NCBI GenBank assembly: GCA_016713335.1
Contig: JADJPH010000032.1
Location: forward strand, 1-64,000
Source: Candidatus Fredericiella danica
GTDB lineage: Bacteria > Chloroflexota > Anaerolineae > Caldilineales > Caldilineaceae
Length of the DNA: 64,000 nt
Direction of reading: 5' to 3'
Shown here in pieces: positions 1 through 8,959 of the stretch. The notes under the pieces are model-generated. The model was not told the DNA's origin. It ran no database searches and worked only from the letters and a program-made list of their open reading frames with translations. Every line of letters starts with the position of its first letter. The stretch's first letter is position 1. A program made the translations under genes and the position numbers.

Positions 1-1806
1 CACGCCCTGCCCTTCTGTGCCGGGCAGCCAACTTGCCACGAGCGCATCCCATGATGCAAGGTAGTCCGTTACGATCAGCGGTCGTCCACTCACCAGGAGC
101 ACGACCGTCTTTCTGCACTGCTCAGACATCCGATCGATCATCCGTGCTTCACGCGACGGTAACGCGAGATCGGCGCGATCCCCCTTCCCCTCCGCATAGG
201 GTTCTTCGCCAACAACGACGATACATGCATCCGCAACGGCAGCGTTGCCTGCCGCATCGATGACCGTGTCAAACTTGCCATACCGATTGTACTCGACCCG
301 CGTGGCGGGCGAAACCGTTGCCCGGATTCCTTCCAAGATCGTTGTCCCAGGCGTAATGTCACCGGTCTTGCCCTGCCACTCCAGCGTCCAGCCACCCGCT
401 TGAACGCCGATATCATCGGCCGCATCACCGGCCACGAAGATCAGGGGTAGGTCCTTTGCCAGCGGCAACGTCTGGTCTTCGTTCTTCAGCAGCACCTGCG
501 ACCGGCGCACCGCCTCGCGCGCCAGTTCCCGATGGGCGGCTGCGCCCAGTCCGGCGTCCGCACCTGGTTCGGCCGGCAGTGGCTGCTCAAAGATCCCCTG
601 CGCAAACTTCACCCGCAGAATCCGCTGCACCGCATCGTCGATCCGCGCCAGCGGCACGTCGCCCATTTCCACCGCCTGGGTCAGTGTCGCAATGAAGTTC
701 TTATAGTCATATGGAACCATCACCATGTCGATCCCGGCATTGATCGCAGTGATGACATCACTGTAGTAGTCGCCGGGTAACTGGTCGATCGCCTGCCAGT
801 CGGAAACGATAAAGCCGGCGAAATCAAGTTCATCCTTGAGCACATCGGTGAGCAGATACCGGCTGCCATGCAGCTTTTCCCCATTCCAACTGGAGAAAGA
901 GACCATGACGGAGTTGGCGCCGGCGTCGATAGCAGCCTCATAAGGCGGCAAGAACAGCCTACGCAGCGTTGCCTCATCCATCTGTGTGTCGCCCTGATCT
1001 AGGAGATAGCCATTGGTGGTTGCGGAACCAAACGCGGTGCCGCCATCGCCTATATAGTGTTTGGGCGTGGCCAGTATTCCGTTCTGCAGCCCGCGCACAG
1101 ACGCGGCGCCCAATGCCGCGACCAGGTCGGTCTGGTCGCCGTACGCCTCATAGGTGCGCCCCCAGCGAATGTCCTGGGGAACCGCAACCACCGGCGCAAA
1201 ATTCCAATTCACGCCGGTCGCTTTCAATTCTTCGGCCGTGGCCGCAGCGATGCGTTCGACCAGTTCAGGGTCGCCGGTTGCGCCCAGGCCGATATTGTGG
1301 GGGAAGATCGTAGCGCCGTAGGCGTTGTTGTGGCCGTGTACAGCGTCGACGCCGTAGAGAAGTGGGATGGCCAGCGGTGTCTGCAAGGCGGCCTCTTGGA
1401 AGCTGCCAACCATCTCCCGCCATCCGTCCTTTGTATTGGAGAGAGGATAGCCGCCACCACCACTGAGGACCGAACCAATGCCAAAACGCGTAACGTCGTT
1501 CGGCGTGAGGCTATTTTTCTCGACCTGCGTCATCTGCCCAATCTTCTCGGCCAGCGACATGCGGGCCAGGAGATCATCGACCCGTTTCTCCACAGGCGCT
1601 GCGGCGTCCTGATAGAGTGGAGATCGATTTGATGCTTTGGCTGGTGCATTGGCGGTGGCAGACACGGTGTTCGCCGGTGTGGATTGTGCCACGGCACTCG
1701 TGGCGATGGCAGGAGCAGATGAAGACACCGCCGGCGCCTGCCCGCCACAACTGGAAATCATGAAGCAAGTACACGTTGCGATGAGGAGTTGAATTGGCCG
1801 GCGCAT
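1..1806 (-). CDS. Secreted GH3 beta-glucosidase-type lipoprotein (3' end outside window)
   Basis: Glycoside hydrolase family 3 enzyme, expected to cleave beta-glucosides or beta-xylosides outside the membrane. The frame is open from the ATG at 1806 to the left edge (602 codons, no stop seen). The N-terminus is a lipoprotein signal with lipobox ISSCGG, followed by a Ser/Ala/Thr linker. Then come KIGQMTQVEK, the family-typical YGVDAVHGHNN, the ATPKHYIGDG segment and GFIVSDWQAI with the nucleophile Asp near residue 333. The second (alpha/beta sandwich) domain follows with LLKNEDQTLPL. The frame is intact, unlike many neighbours. A LacI-type palindrome lies 44 bp upstream, so sugar-responsive control is likely. 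Substrate specificity cannot be read from the sequence. Confidence 0.93.
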   Translation of the reverse strand, partial: MRRPIQLLIATCTCFMISSCGGQAPAVSSSAPAIATSAVAQSTPANTVSATANAPAKASNRSPLYQDAAAPVEKRVDDLLARMSLAEKIGQMTQVEKNSLTPNDVTRFGIGSVLSGGGGYPLSNTKDGWREMVGSFQEAALQTPLAIPLLYGVDAVHGHNNAYGATIFPHNIGLGATGDPELVERIAAATAEELKATGVNWNFAPVVAVPQDIRWGRTYEAYGDQTDLVAALGAASVRGLQNGILATPKHYIGDGGTAFGSATTNGYLLDQGDTQMDEATLRRLFLPPYEAAIDAGANSVMVSFSSWNGEKLHGSRYLLTDVLKDELDFAGFIVSDWQAIDQLPGDYYSDVITAINAGIDMVMVPYDYKNFIATLTQAVEMGDVPLARIDDAVQRILRVKFAQGIFEQPLPAEPGADAGLGAAAHRELAREAVRRSQVLLKNEDQTLPLAKDLPLIFVAGDAADDIGVQAGGWTLEWQGKTGDITPGTTILEGIRATVSPATRVEYNRYGKFDTVIDAAGNAAVADACIVVVGEEPYAEGKGDRADLALPSREARMIDRMSEQCRKTVVLLVSGRPLIVTDYLASWDALVASWLPGTEGQGV

Positions 1807-1849
1807 TGGAGACGATGGTTCTTTCTATCAAACTGTAGTCGAAGAGTCT

Positions 1850-1863
1850 TGAAAGCGCTTTCA
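1850..1863. promoter_or_regulatory. LacI-family/cre-like operator TGAAAGCGCTTTCA
   Basis: A perfect 14-bp palindrome with a central CG, of the form bound by LacI/GalR-family repressors and matching the CcpA cre pattern. It sits 44 bp upstream of the GH3 start. Assigning it to GH3 is an inference from position; its regulator is not identified here. Confidence 0.7.
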
Positions 1864-1892
1864 GAAAACATATTATAGTATACCACTGCATC

Positions 1893-1941
1893 GACAGTTG
1901 ACCATTGACAGTTGACCATTGACAGTTGACCATTGACAGTT
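1893..1941. repeat. 14-bp tandem repeat (GACAGTTGACCATT, about 3.5 copies)
   Basis: Three exact copies of GACAGTTGACCATT and a partial fourth lie between the divergent GH3 and BNR/DUF1906 genes. The unit is two related 7-mers (GACAGTT, GACCATT). Single related pieces (TTGACCATTGAC) occur near 27860 and 58006, so this looks like a dispersed heptamer family and not a protein-coding feature. Confidence 0.85.
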
Positions 1942-1991
1942 TGCTTTGTCTCCGGTTTGCCCCTGCTAAATGCACCCAGGAGTCACTAATA

Positions 1992-4443
1992 ATGACACTA
2001 TCAAAGCCCTTTTTGACCTTTCTAGCGGTTCTGATCTTCGGCATTTTCTTGAGTGTCTTCCGCGTCATCGATGCCACGGGCGCAGATATGGCCATGCCCA
2101 ACGCCCCCCTGCCGGCATACAACCTGCTCTCCGCACAAAACGGCTGGGTATTGGCAGGCGACGAACTCTGGATCACCGGTGACGGTGGCGACACCTGGCG
2201 CAATGCCACTCCGCCGGGGAGCAGCCAAAGCGTAGTCTGGTGGCGTCGCACCAGACGGTGGATGCATCGCCTCGGTCTTCTTTGTAGACGACGATACGGG
2301 CTGGGTGCTCTATCATGGCAGCAATGACAACATCCTTGCGACGACAACGGACGCCGGCAGAACCTGGCGTGAACGACCGTTGCAACTTCCGCCACCTTCT
2401 AGCGGGGCGACACCGATCAATGGGTGGAGTCTCCATGCACTCGACGCAAGCCAGGCCTGGTTGGTGGCAAAAACTGGGACAAGCAGCAACTTCAGCCGTG
2501 GTCTGCTCTACCAGACGCGCGACGGTGGCGCAACCTGGATCCAGGCAGCGTTGCCAGCCGGGGAACCGGTCATTTTTCTGACGCAGACCGCAGGTTGGAC
2601 CGCCGGCGGCGCAAACGGCGCCGGTTTCTGGCAGAGCCACGACGGTGGCAGTTCCTGGAGGGCTGCGCCGTTTGCAGCCACCGGCAATCAAGGGGCGCAA
2701 CAAAGAACCTACGTCCCGCTCTTTAGCGCTGATGGCCGCACCGGTGTGACGGTTGTGGCGACGACCGACGATCGCGTTCAGCGGGTCGACTGGTTCGTCA
2801 CCCGCGATGGTGGCGGCTCATGGCAGTTCGAGCGCACCTTTGACGCCGGCGCCACAACCACCGGTGCACCCGACGCGGTCGATGCACGCGCCTGGCTCAT
2901 CGCGGAAAGCGGCCAACCGGTGCGCCCGTCCTCCCAGGCGATGCCGTTCTTCGGGACCTTAAATCTCGATGATAGCCACACGGTGGCCCGGCTTGCCATG
3001 GCGACGGCAACCACTGGTTGGGCGGTGGCAGCACAGGACGCAAGTCTCTGGCGCACACGCGATGGGGGCAAAACCTGGCGGCCATTGACCACGCCCTGGG
3101 GTGTTTCAACGGCCACGGCGCCGTCACAGCCGGCGGAGGTGGTTTCGCTTGCCGGCGCCGAATTGGTCTCGATCCTGCGCGCACCGGGGTTCGATACCTG
3201 CGAAATCCCACCGGCAAACCAACTGGCCACCTGGTTCTCGGCCAGCCCATACCGCGCCGTCAACCTCTATATCGGTGGCGCGCTCCGGGCGTGCAGCAAC
3301 CAATTGTTGTCCGCATCCTTCTTGCGTACGCTAACCGGCCAGGGGTGGAGATTCATCCCCACCTGGGTCGGACCGCAAGCGCCGTGCTCCGAATACGCCA
3401 AACGCTTTAGCCTTAACCCGACCACTGCCAACGCCGAGGGTCACGCCGAAGCGTTGGCGGCCGTGAATGTCGCGTCTCAACTCGGGCTGACCTTCGCCGA
3501 CAAGACCGGTACGATCCTCTACTACGACCTGGAGAGTTTTGACGGCGAAGACAGCGCCTGCGTGGCGGCGGCAAGAGCCTTTGTTGCGGGGTGGGTGAGC
3601 GGGCTCCATGAATCCGGCAACCGCGCCGGGCTGTATGGCTCCGCCTGCAATCCTCGCATTGCAGAATTTGCCAACAACAGCCAGGTGCCCGACGCCATCT
3701 GGGCCGCGCAATGGACACGATCCAGCTTTGACCCGCAGATGACGGTCTGGGGCATTGCCTGTCTGGACGACACCCTCTGGAGCCGGTCGCAGCGTATCCG
3801 GCAGTACACCGGCGGTCATGATGAAACGTATGGTGGGGTAACCTTCAACATCGACAGCAACGTGCTGGACGCGCCGGTAGCCGATCTGACCGCGCCGCCG
3901 CCCCAGGTGACGGTGGAGACACCCGAGTTGGTGCCGGCCTATGGGTCTGATCCCTGCAAATCGGGCTGGATGCGGTTCACCAACGCCCGCAATCAGTTTG
4001 CCTATCTGACCCGAAATCGGTCAGAAGGGGGGACGGTGCCACCTCCGCCCACGCCACGAACTGCCATCTGGGTGCCGAATGCGCCGCTTGCGGGTTTCTA
4101 TCGCGTCGAGGTTTACCTGCCGGAGCATGGGGCTGTCGAGTGGCCCTGTCCAACGGCAACGCTGGGATCTAGCACTGCATCCGCGCACTACACGGTTTAT
4201 CACACACAAGGTGCGACCTATCAAACCGCCAACCAGACGACGGTGCGCAACGGCTGGCTATCACTTGGCATCTACCCGTTCATGAAGGGGCAGAACGGTT
4301 CAATTGTGCTCAGCGACCTGACCGACGACCCCGATGCCACGCGCATGGTGTTGGCAAGCGCCGTACGGCTGACCTATGTGCCAGATGGCAGACTTACCAC
4401 GGCGACGATTTACCTGCCGGAGTTGCAGCGAAATAGCAGATAA
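1992..4443 (+). CDS. Secreted BNR-repeat protein with DUF1906 (GH25-like) domain; frameshift near 2240
   Basis: The N-terminus (MTLSKPFLTFLAVLIFGIFL) is a signal peptide or membrane anchor. It is followed by at least six Asp-box/BNR turns of the type DGGxTW (GDGGDTW, TDAGRTW, RDGGATW, HDGGSSW, RDGGGSW, RDGGKTW), as in Ycf48/sortilin-like propellers. Around residues 400-625 is a DUF1906 domain (GFDTCEIPP, NLYIGG, FIPTWVG, YYDLESFDG, IWAAQW, IDSNVLD), a GH25-like barrel found in secreted Rv2525c-like proteins. The last 170 residues resemble a beta-sandwich (FYRVEVYLPEHG). The frame changes near 2235-2250 from the ATG frame to the frame starting VAPDGG; both sides are conserved in style, so a sequencing indel is likely. 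The substrate is unknown; binding or cleaving cell-wall glycan is a guess. Confidence 0.85.
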
Positions 4444-4512
4444 AATCGACTGGCGTCTTCACCCGTCGCCTGCCAACGTCGGATAGCCACGACGACAGCA
4501 TTCATCAAACAT

Positions 4513-4580
4513 GTAATGACAGGGGGAAATGGCAAGCCAGACCCACGTGGGTCTGGCTTGCCATTTCCCCCTGTCATTAC
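4513..4580. repeat. 68-bp perfect palindrome between convergent genes
   Basis: Two 34-bp arms (4513-4546 and 4547-4580) are exact reverse complements with no loop. The site lies downstream of the BNR/DUF1906 gene and downstream of the convergent small membrane-protein gene, so it could act as a bidirectional terminator or processed hairpin. There is no long T-run on either side. Confidence 0.9.
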
Positions 4581-4632
4581 GTCAGTCAAAGTTGCGTCGT
4601 CCGCGGGACCGGGGCAACGCATCAAACATGAA

Positions 4633-4938
4633 TCAATAGCCGGTGTAATTTGGAATCCGCTTGCGACCGATGCCACCACCGTAAGAGGCGATGTCAACGA
4701 AAAGCATGATGCCGAGCCACAACCAATCCCAGCCGTTGATACCTCCCGGCGCCACGATCACGAACATGATCGTGGTCCATGGGATGAAGATGATCCCCAG
4801 GACTGCCCAGAGCCACCAGAGGTTGTTGCCGAACACACCATTAAACGCAAGTTGCCAGGTCATTGGCTGGAACAGCCACCAGAAGGCGCCGAAAACACGC
4901 GGCCCAAACAGTACTAGCGCGAGAAATCCACAACACAT
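4633..4938 (-). CDS. Small integral membrane protein, unknown function
   Basis: A 101-residue, strongly hydrophobic and Trp-rich protein with about three predicted membrane spans (LALVLFGPRVFGAFWWLF, LWWLWAVLGIIFIPWTTIMFVIV, WDWLWLGIMLFVDIASY) and a short basic tail (GRKRIPNY). A ribosome-binding site AAAGGATGA precedes the ATG at 4938. It is the last of a same-strand run of membrane genes, about 190 bp beyond the preceding one. An inverted repeat ATCACC-N7-GGTGAT lies in its upstream region. I do not recognise the family. Confidence 0.75.
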   Translation of the reverse strand: MCCGFLALVLFGPRVFGAFWWLFQPMTWQLAFNGVFGNNLWWLWAVLGIIFIPWTTIMFVIVAPGGINGWDWLWLGIMLFVDIASYGGGIGRKRIPNYTGY

Positions 4939-5041
4939 GGTCTTTCATCCTTTCGTGGTAACAGTCGAACTGTTTACTTTTTCACACCAAGAGTGCTCAT
5001 CAGTGGTGCACCGATCTTAGCGCAGTCGTATCACCTGGTGC

Positions 5042-5060
5042 ATCACCTATTTCTGGTGAT
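5042..5060. promoter_or_regulatory. Palindromic site ATCACC-N7-GGTGAT (copy 1)
   Basis: An inverted repeat with six-base arms and spacer TATTTCT, about 100 bp upstream of the small membrane-protein gene. An almost identical 19-bp site (spacer ATTTTCT) occurs at 54569-54587 upstream of the CoADR/rhodanese gene. A shared dimeric regulator, possibly of the Crp/Fnr type, is an inference. Confidence 0.5.
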
Positions 5061-5125
5061 ATTCGTGTGATCCCCCCTGCCGCAGTGCGCTTCCGGGCAA
5101 TAGAGAGTCTCCGAGGGCACCGGCA

Positions 5126-5731
5126 TCAACGATCCGAAGCGCGGCCGGTCTCGATCTCGACTTCCATCGCGCCCAACCGGCGATACGAACGATTCTCGAT
5201 CACGTAGGGCGCCCAGCCAAAGCAGAGATCAGTCAGCACATCCCACAATGCGATCGACCCCACGAACAGGGTGACGATCATTAGGACACCCTGCAACACG
5301 GGCTGCCCTGGCGTCAACTGCCCCGTTGCAAGCGCCAGGAGAAAGCCCAACGCAAGCGCACAGACCGGCAGCACAATCACCAACTGGCGCCATAGCACGC
5401 TGCGCTCACGGCGTTCTTCCTGTCGATTCTGCGCCACCTGCTCGCGGCAGTAGCGATTGAGCGCCGCCTGCGTTGCCTGGGCCAGTTGGGCCACATTCGA
5501 ACTGTCCGCAGGCAGCGCCCCCGCCGGCAACTGGAGTTTCAGTTTCGTAGCGGGGTGCGGCAGCAATCCCTTCAGGCGCAGACGTTTGTGCAGGTAGACA
5601 ATACCGGCCTCACCCCGCAAGTCCACAGGTTTGTCGGAGAACGGGTTGATCACCGGGGCAGAAAACAACTCACCGATCTCGTTGAGCGCCAGGGTAACGG
5701 TGTTTTCTGTAGGTTTGGGATTGGCAGACAT
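5126..5731 (-). CDS. Two-span membrane protein, tandem paralogue B, unknown family
   Basis: About 201 residues from the ATG at 5731, which has GAGGTGAG in front of it. Order: an N-terminal soluble segment with VTLALNEIGELFSAPVINPF; LKLQLPAG; a helix with RYCREQVAQNRQEERRER; two hydrophobic spans (LVIVLPVCALALGFLLAL and VLMIVTLFVGSIALW); and a conserved amphipathic tail WDVLTDLCFGWAPYVIENRSY. The upstream gene (5744-6310) has the same layout and motifs, so the two are tandem duplicates in one operon, 12 bp apart. No function is recognised. Confidence 0.75.
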   Translation of the reverse strand: MSANPKPTENTVTLALNEIGELFSAPVINPFSDKPVDLRGEAGIVYLHKRLRLKGLLPHPATKLKLQLPAGALPADSSNVAQLAQATQAALNRYCREQVAQNRQEERRERSVLWRQLVIVLPVCALALGFLLALATGQLTPGQPVLQGVLMIVTLFVGSIALWDVLTDLCFGWAPYVIENRSYRRLGAMEVEIETGRASDR

Positions 5732-5743
5732 CGCACTCACCTC

Positions 5744-6310
5744 TTAACCCTGCGTCTTTACAGTCACGCGCATCTGCATGATTTGCGCGAGGACACGGTT
5801 CTCCCGCGCCGGCGCAACCCAATCGAAAAGCAATGCCTCCAGGGGATCCCACAGAATGACCCAGGTAAAGACGCACACTGCGCCGACGATCAAACCCTGG
5901 ACAACGTCCGACACACCGGCGAGCACGGTCATCAACAACAGGTAGCCGACGGCCATGACGACGAGCACCACGAATAGGGTGACCACCATGCCGACGCCAT
6001 GCTGCAAGCGCGAGTGACGGATCTCGAGTTTATTGTCTTCGATCCGGGCCTCGCAGTAGCGCTTGATCCCTGCGGCCAATTGCGGTCCAAGATCCGGTGT
6101 GATCTGGTCGGCCGGCAGCGCCACGACCAGTGGAAGGCTTGCCAGTTCATGCAGTGGGTGCACCTGCTGACGCAGCACCAATCGATCCAACGCCGCCTCA
6201 CCCAGTATCGTACCTTCACCGGGCGCAAACGGATCTGCATCGGGTGCGTTGAAGAGCTCTGCGACCGTATTGACGCGCAGCACCACGTGTTCATCTGAAT
6301 TCACGGCCAT
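5744..6310 (-). CDS. Two-span membrane protein, tandem paralogue A, unknown family
   Basis: A 188-residue protein sharing its whole plan with the next gene. The N-terminal VVLRVNTVAELFNAPDADPF matches the NEIGELFSAPVINPF segment of the neighbour, and RYCEARIEDNKLEIRHSR matches RYCREQVAQNRQEERRER. Two spans (VVTLFVVLVVMAVGYLLLM, GLIVGAVCVFTWVILW) are followed by WDPLEALLFDWVAPARENRVL, equivalent to the neighbour's WDVLTDLCFGWAPYVIENRSY. It lies between a K+ channel gene and its paralogue on the same strand, so a membrane-linked role is likely. The family is not recognised. Confidence 0.77.
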   Translation of the reverse strand: MAVNSDEHVVLRVNTVAELFNAPDADPFAPGEGTILGEAALDRLVLRQQVHPLHELASLPLVVALPADQITPDLGPQLAAGIKRYCEARIEDNKLEIRHSRLQHGVGMVVTLFVVLVVMAVGYLLLMTVLAGVSDVVQGLIVGAVCVFTWVILWDPLEALLFDWVAPARENRVLAQIMQMRVTVKTQG

Positions 6311-6401
6311 TTCGGCGCCCTCACTTTGTTCGATTCAGGATCGCAGTTGCAGTGACCACAACATATATACTGCCAACCAAGCGTCTCTCGCTAAACCGGG
6401 T

Positions 6402-7199
6402 TCATAGCAGTTCGTTGATTTCTTCGAGTTGTGCCTTTAGCTCGGCGGTCGCCTGCTCTTGCGCTTCGATCAGGCGCATCAAATGGGCTATTCTCGCCTT
6501 GGGATCTTTCGCATCGGCCGCTGGTACTTCCTCTTCTTGCTGTTTGGGCGGGCTGAGGAACGAATTGGCGAGAAAACCGCTCAGCGTACCGAAGAGACCG
6601 ACGCCCGCGGTCATCACAAAGATACCGACGATGCGCCCCCAGTTGGTCACCGGGAAACGGTCGCCATAACCGACCGTCGTAATCGTCACGTAGGACCACC
6701 AGAGGGCGTCCGACGCATTGGTGATGTTGGCGTCAGGCGAAACATGCTCAGCCTTCAAGACCGCCAGTGAGCCGAATTCCAGCACACAGAGCACGAGAAA
6801 ACCCACGGTCAGCAAGGCATTCTCGGCGCGATGGGCGATAAATTCGTGCACCAGGTTCTTCGCGCCAAATTCCATGAAGAGCCGGATGACCCGCCAGATA
6901 CGAAACACACGAAAGATCTTGACTTGTTGAAACGGCAGGCTCGAAAGCAGGTCGGCCCAACCAAACCCGCGAAAGAAATAGGCCGATCGATCAGACGCGG
7001 TAAAAAAGCGATATAAAAAGTCGCCGAGGAAAATCGGAAACAGGATCGCATTGATGACCTGGAGGACAGTCGCAATCGCCGGGTCCCGGAAAAAAAACAG
7101 GAAGACCATATTGACAATTGAAAGAATGGACAACGCGCCGATGAACAGCTCGTAGCCGATGCCCTTTAATTCGCGTTTTTTTGTTGTTCCTGATGTCAC
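6402..7199 (-). CDS. Voltage-gated-type potassium channel protein
   Basis: 265 residues with a six-segment K+ channel plan. Spans include YELFIGALSILSIVNMVFLFFF, VLQVINAILFPIFLGDFLY and FLVLCVLEFGSLAVL. The pore helix and selectivity filter TITTVGYGD are followed by the last span IVGIFVMTAGVGLFGTLSGFLA. The S4-like segment (KIFRVFRIWRVIRLF) carries regularly spaced arginines, which suggests voltage sensing. The C-terminus (residues 225-265) is a Glu/Ala/Leu-rich coiled coil. The start is a GTG with AGGGGAAA just upstream. The protein conducts K+ across the cytoplasmic membrane by family knowledge; the frame is intact. Confidence 0.9.
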   Translation of the reverse strand: MTSGTTKKRELKGIGYELFIGALSILSIVNMVFLFFFRDPAIATVLQVINAILFPIFLGDFLYRFFTASDRSAYFFRGFGWADLLSSLPFQQVKIFRVFRIWRVIRLFMEFGAKNLVHEFIAHRAENALLTVGFLVLCVLEFGSLAVLKAEHVSPDANITNASDALWWSYVTITTVGYGDRFPVTNWGRIVGIFVMTAGVGLFGTLSGFLANSFLSPPKQQEEEVPAADAKDPKARIAHLMRLIEAQEQATAELKAQLEEINELL

Positions 7200-7477
7200 T
7201 TTCCCCTCGATTCACCTATGCCCTACATTGCCAGGTCCACTACGAAGATGCTAGTGGTAGCAAGCGTCAGGACGAAAAAGACGGAGTTCAATGAATAGGT
7301 GCTATTCTAGCCGATAAATGGGTGTGCAACTAGGAGGCGTTTTGGCGTCATTTTGCCTTGTCCTGACGATTTGCGCCACTACGACAACAAATGGATGCCG
7401 TCATTTAACGGATTATTCTGTCGTGTTCGTGTGCTACGCTTAGATGTCAATCAACCGGCGCAGTCGCCTGGAGGTGC

Positions 7478-8846
7478 ATGATGCGCACACACTTCAACAA
7501 AACTATGTTAGGTTCCGTCTCAATTCACTTTGCTCCACGCAATCGTCATCTACGCCGCCGCCTCACCAATCTCTCACCGTGGTTAGTTTTGCTGCTTGTC
7601 GTGGCGTCTATCACCACCGTGAACGCCAAGGGAAACGAACCGATCACGCACCCCGGTGATCAACAGAAACCATCAGCACAAGCGAGCGCGCAGATTGAAC
7701 AAGGACCACCCATACCCGTCACATCTGGTGTGGAATACGAGTTGATCGCAACATACGACGTCGATCGGTTAAACCAAATCCTGACGACGGAATTGGCCGA
7801 ATTCACCGATTTCCCAATCTCCTATCCGCCGGCGCGCTATCCGGTCAAACTCTATCGGGTTCAGTACAACTCGGTGATCCCCGAACAGAATAACCGGCCA
7901 ACGGTGGCTTCTGGGCTGATCGCCATCCCCGAGACCGGCGAAACTACCCTGCCGGTGGTTTCGTACCAGCACGGCACGGTCTTCTCGAAAACGGAAGTGC
8001 CGTCGAATCCGGAAGAGTCGATGGAAACGCGCCTGATGGTCGCCCAATTCGCTGGACAAGGGTATGCCGTGATCGCAGCCGACTATTTTGGCAAGGGCCA
8101 ATCTCCGGAAATTGACAGCTACACCGTCAAGGCAAGCACCCAACAGGCGTGTCTCGATATGCTCTTTGCAGCCGAATCCATCTTCGAGGATCTTGGGATC
8201 GCGATGGGGCCGCTCTTCCTGAGTGGCTGGTCGCAAGGGGGATGGGGAACCATGGTATTTCTCAACAAACTGGAGAGTCTCGACATCCCGGTCGAAGCGA
8301 CCGCCATTGCCAGCGCCCCAGTCGACCTGTTTGCCCAGGTGAATCGCTGGATGCATGCGCCATCTGCACTTGACGCCGTTTACCTACCGGGCGCAGTGAT
8401 ACTCCAACTCTACGCCTATGAGCAGTACTATGGATTGCCGGGCCTTGCCCAAACAGCCATCAAACCGGAGTACCAACAGGCAGCGCATGACCTCTACCTC
8501 AACAACATCACAGATATCGAAGCCGCCAAAGTGTTGCCGGTCATGGTGAGCGAACTGTTGCAGAGTGATTTCCTCGCAGCCAGCTCGATCGGCGAAACCC
8601 GCTACACTCGCATTTTGCAGGACAATCACGCCTATCGCTGGCGCGCGCACGCCGGTGCACACGTATTATGGTGATATCGACGAAGTCGTCCCTCCCTATA
8701 TCGCCACCATGCCGGTTGCATATCAAGAAACAATGGGCGGCGCTACCGTCACCGCCGTGCCATCCGGGAGCAAAGCGAATCATCGCGGCAACTTCGTCTT
8801 CGCCGTCGCCGACCAGAAGAAGTGGTTTGACGAGTTATTGGATTGA
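7478..8846 (+). CDS. Secreted alpha/beta hydrolase (lipase/esterase-like); frameshift near 8645
   Basis: The ATG at 7478 follows GGAGGTG. The N-terminus is a long signal peptide (hydrophobic core LVLLLVVASITTVNA). The body has the alpha/beta hydrolase fold: VVSYQHGTVF oxyanion region, YAVIAADYFGKG, and nucleophile elbow GWSQGG near residue 250. The frame breaks near 8640-8660 and resumes with TPVHTYYGDIDEVVPP (acid Asp region) and ANHRGNF (probable catalytic His), ending at 8846. With the shift repaired it is about 456 residues. The YQHGT and GWSQGG pattern resembles secretory lipases; the substrate is unknown. A hairpin terminator follows at 8867. Confidence 0.85.
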
Positions 8847-8866
8847 GCTGGGTCTCTAGACCCAAG

Positions 8867-8910
8867 TGTATAAAATCGGCGGCGGGTACACCCGCCGCCG
8901 ATTTTATACA
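8867..8910 (+). terminator. Hairpin, 21-bp stem with 2-nt loop
   Basis: Perfect inverted repeat: arm 8867-8887, loop AC, arm 8890-8910, GC-rich core with AT-rich base. It lies between the convergent hydrolase and clpC genes and can serve both directions because the AT-rich ends give T-rich tracts on each strand. Confidence 0.75.
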
Positions 8911-8959
8911 TAAGGCTACCGGACCAAGACATGGACTGGTTTTGTCTCTTGTCCTTCTC

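Noticed and set aside
1574..2395. 273-residue minus-strand frame across the GH3 start and the divergent gene
   Set aside because: It overlaps two genes with clear signal peptides and domains and includes the tandem repeats; no family features.
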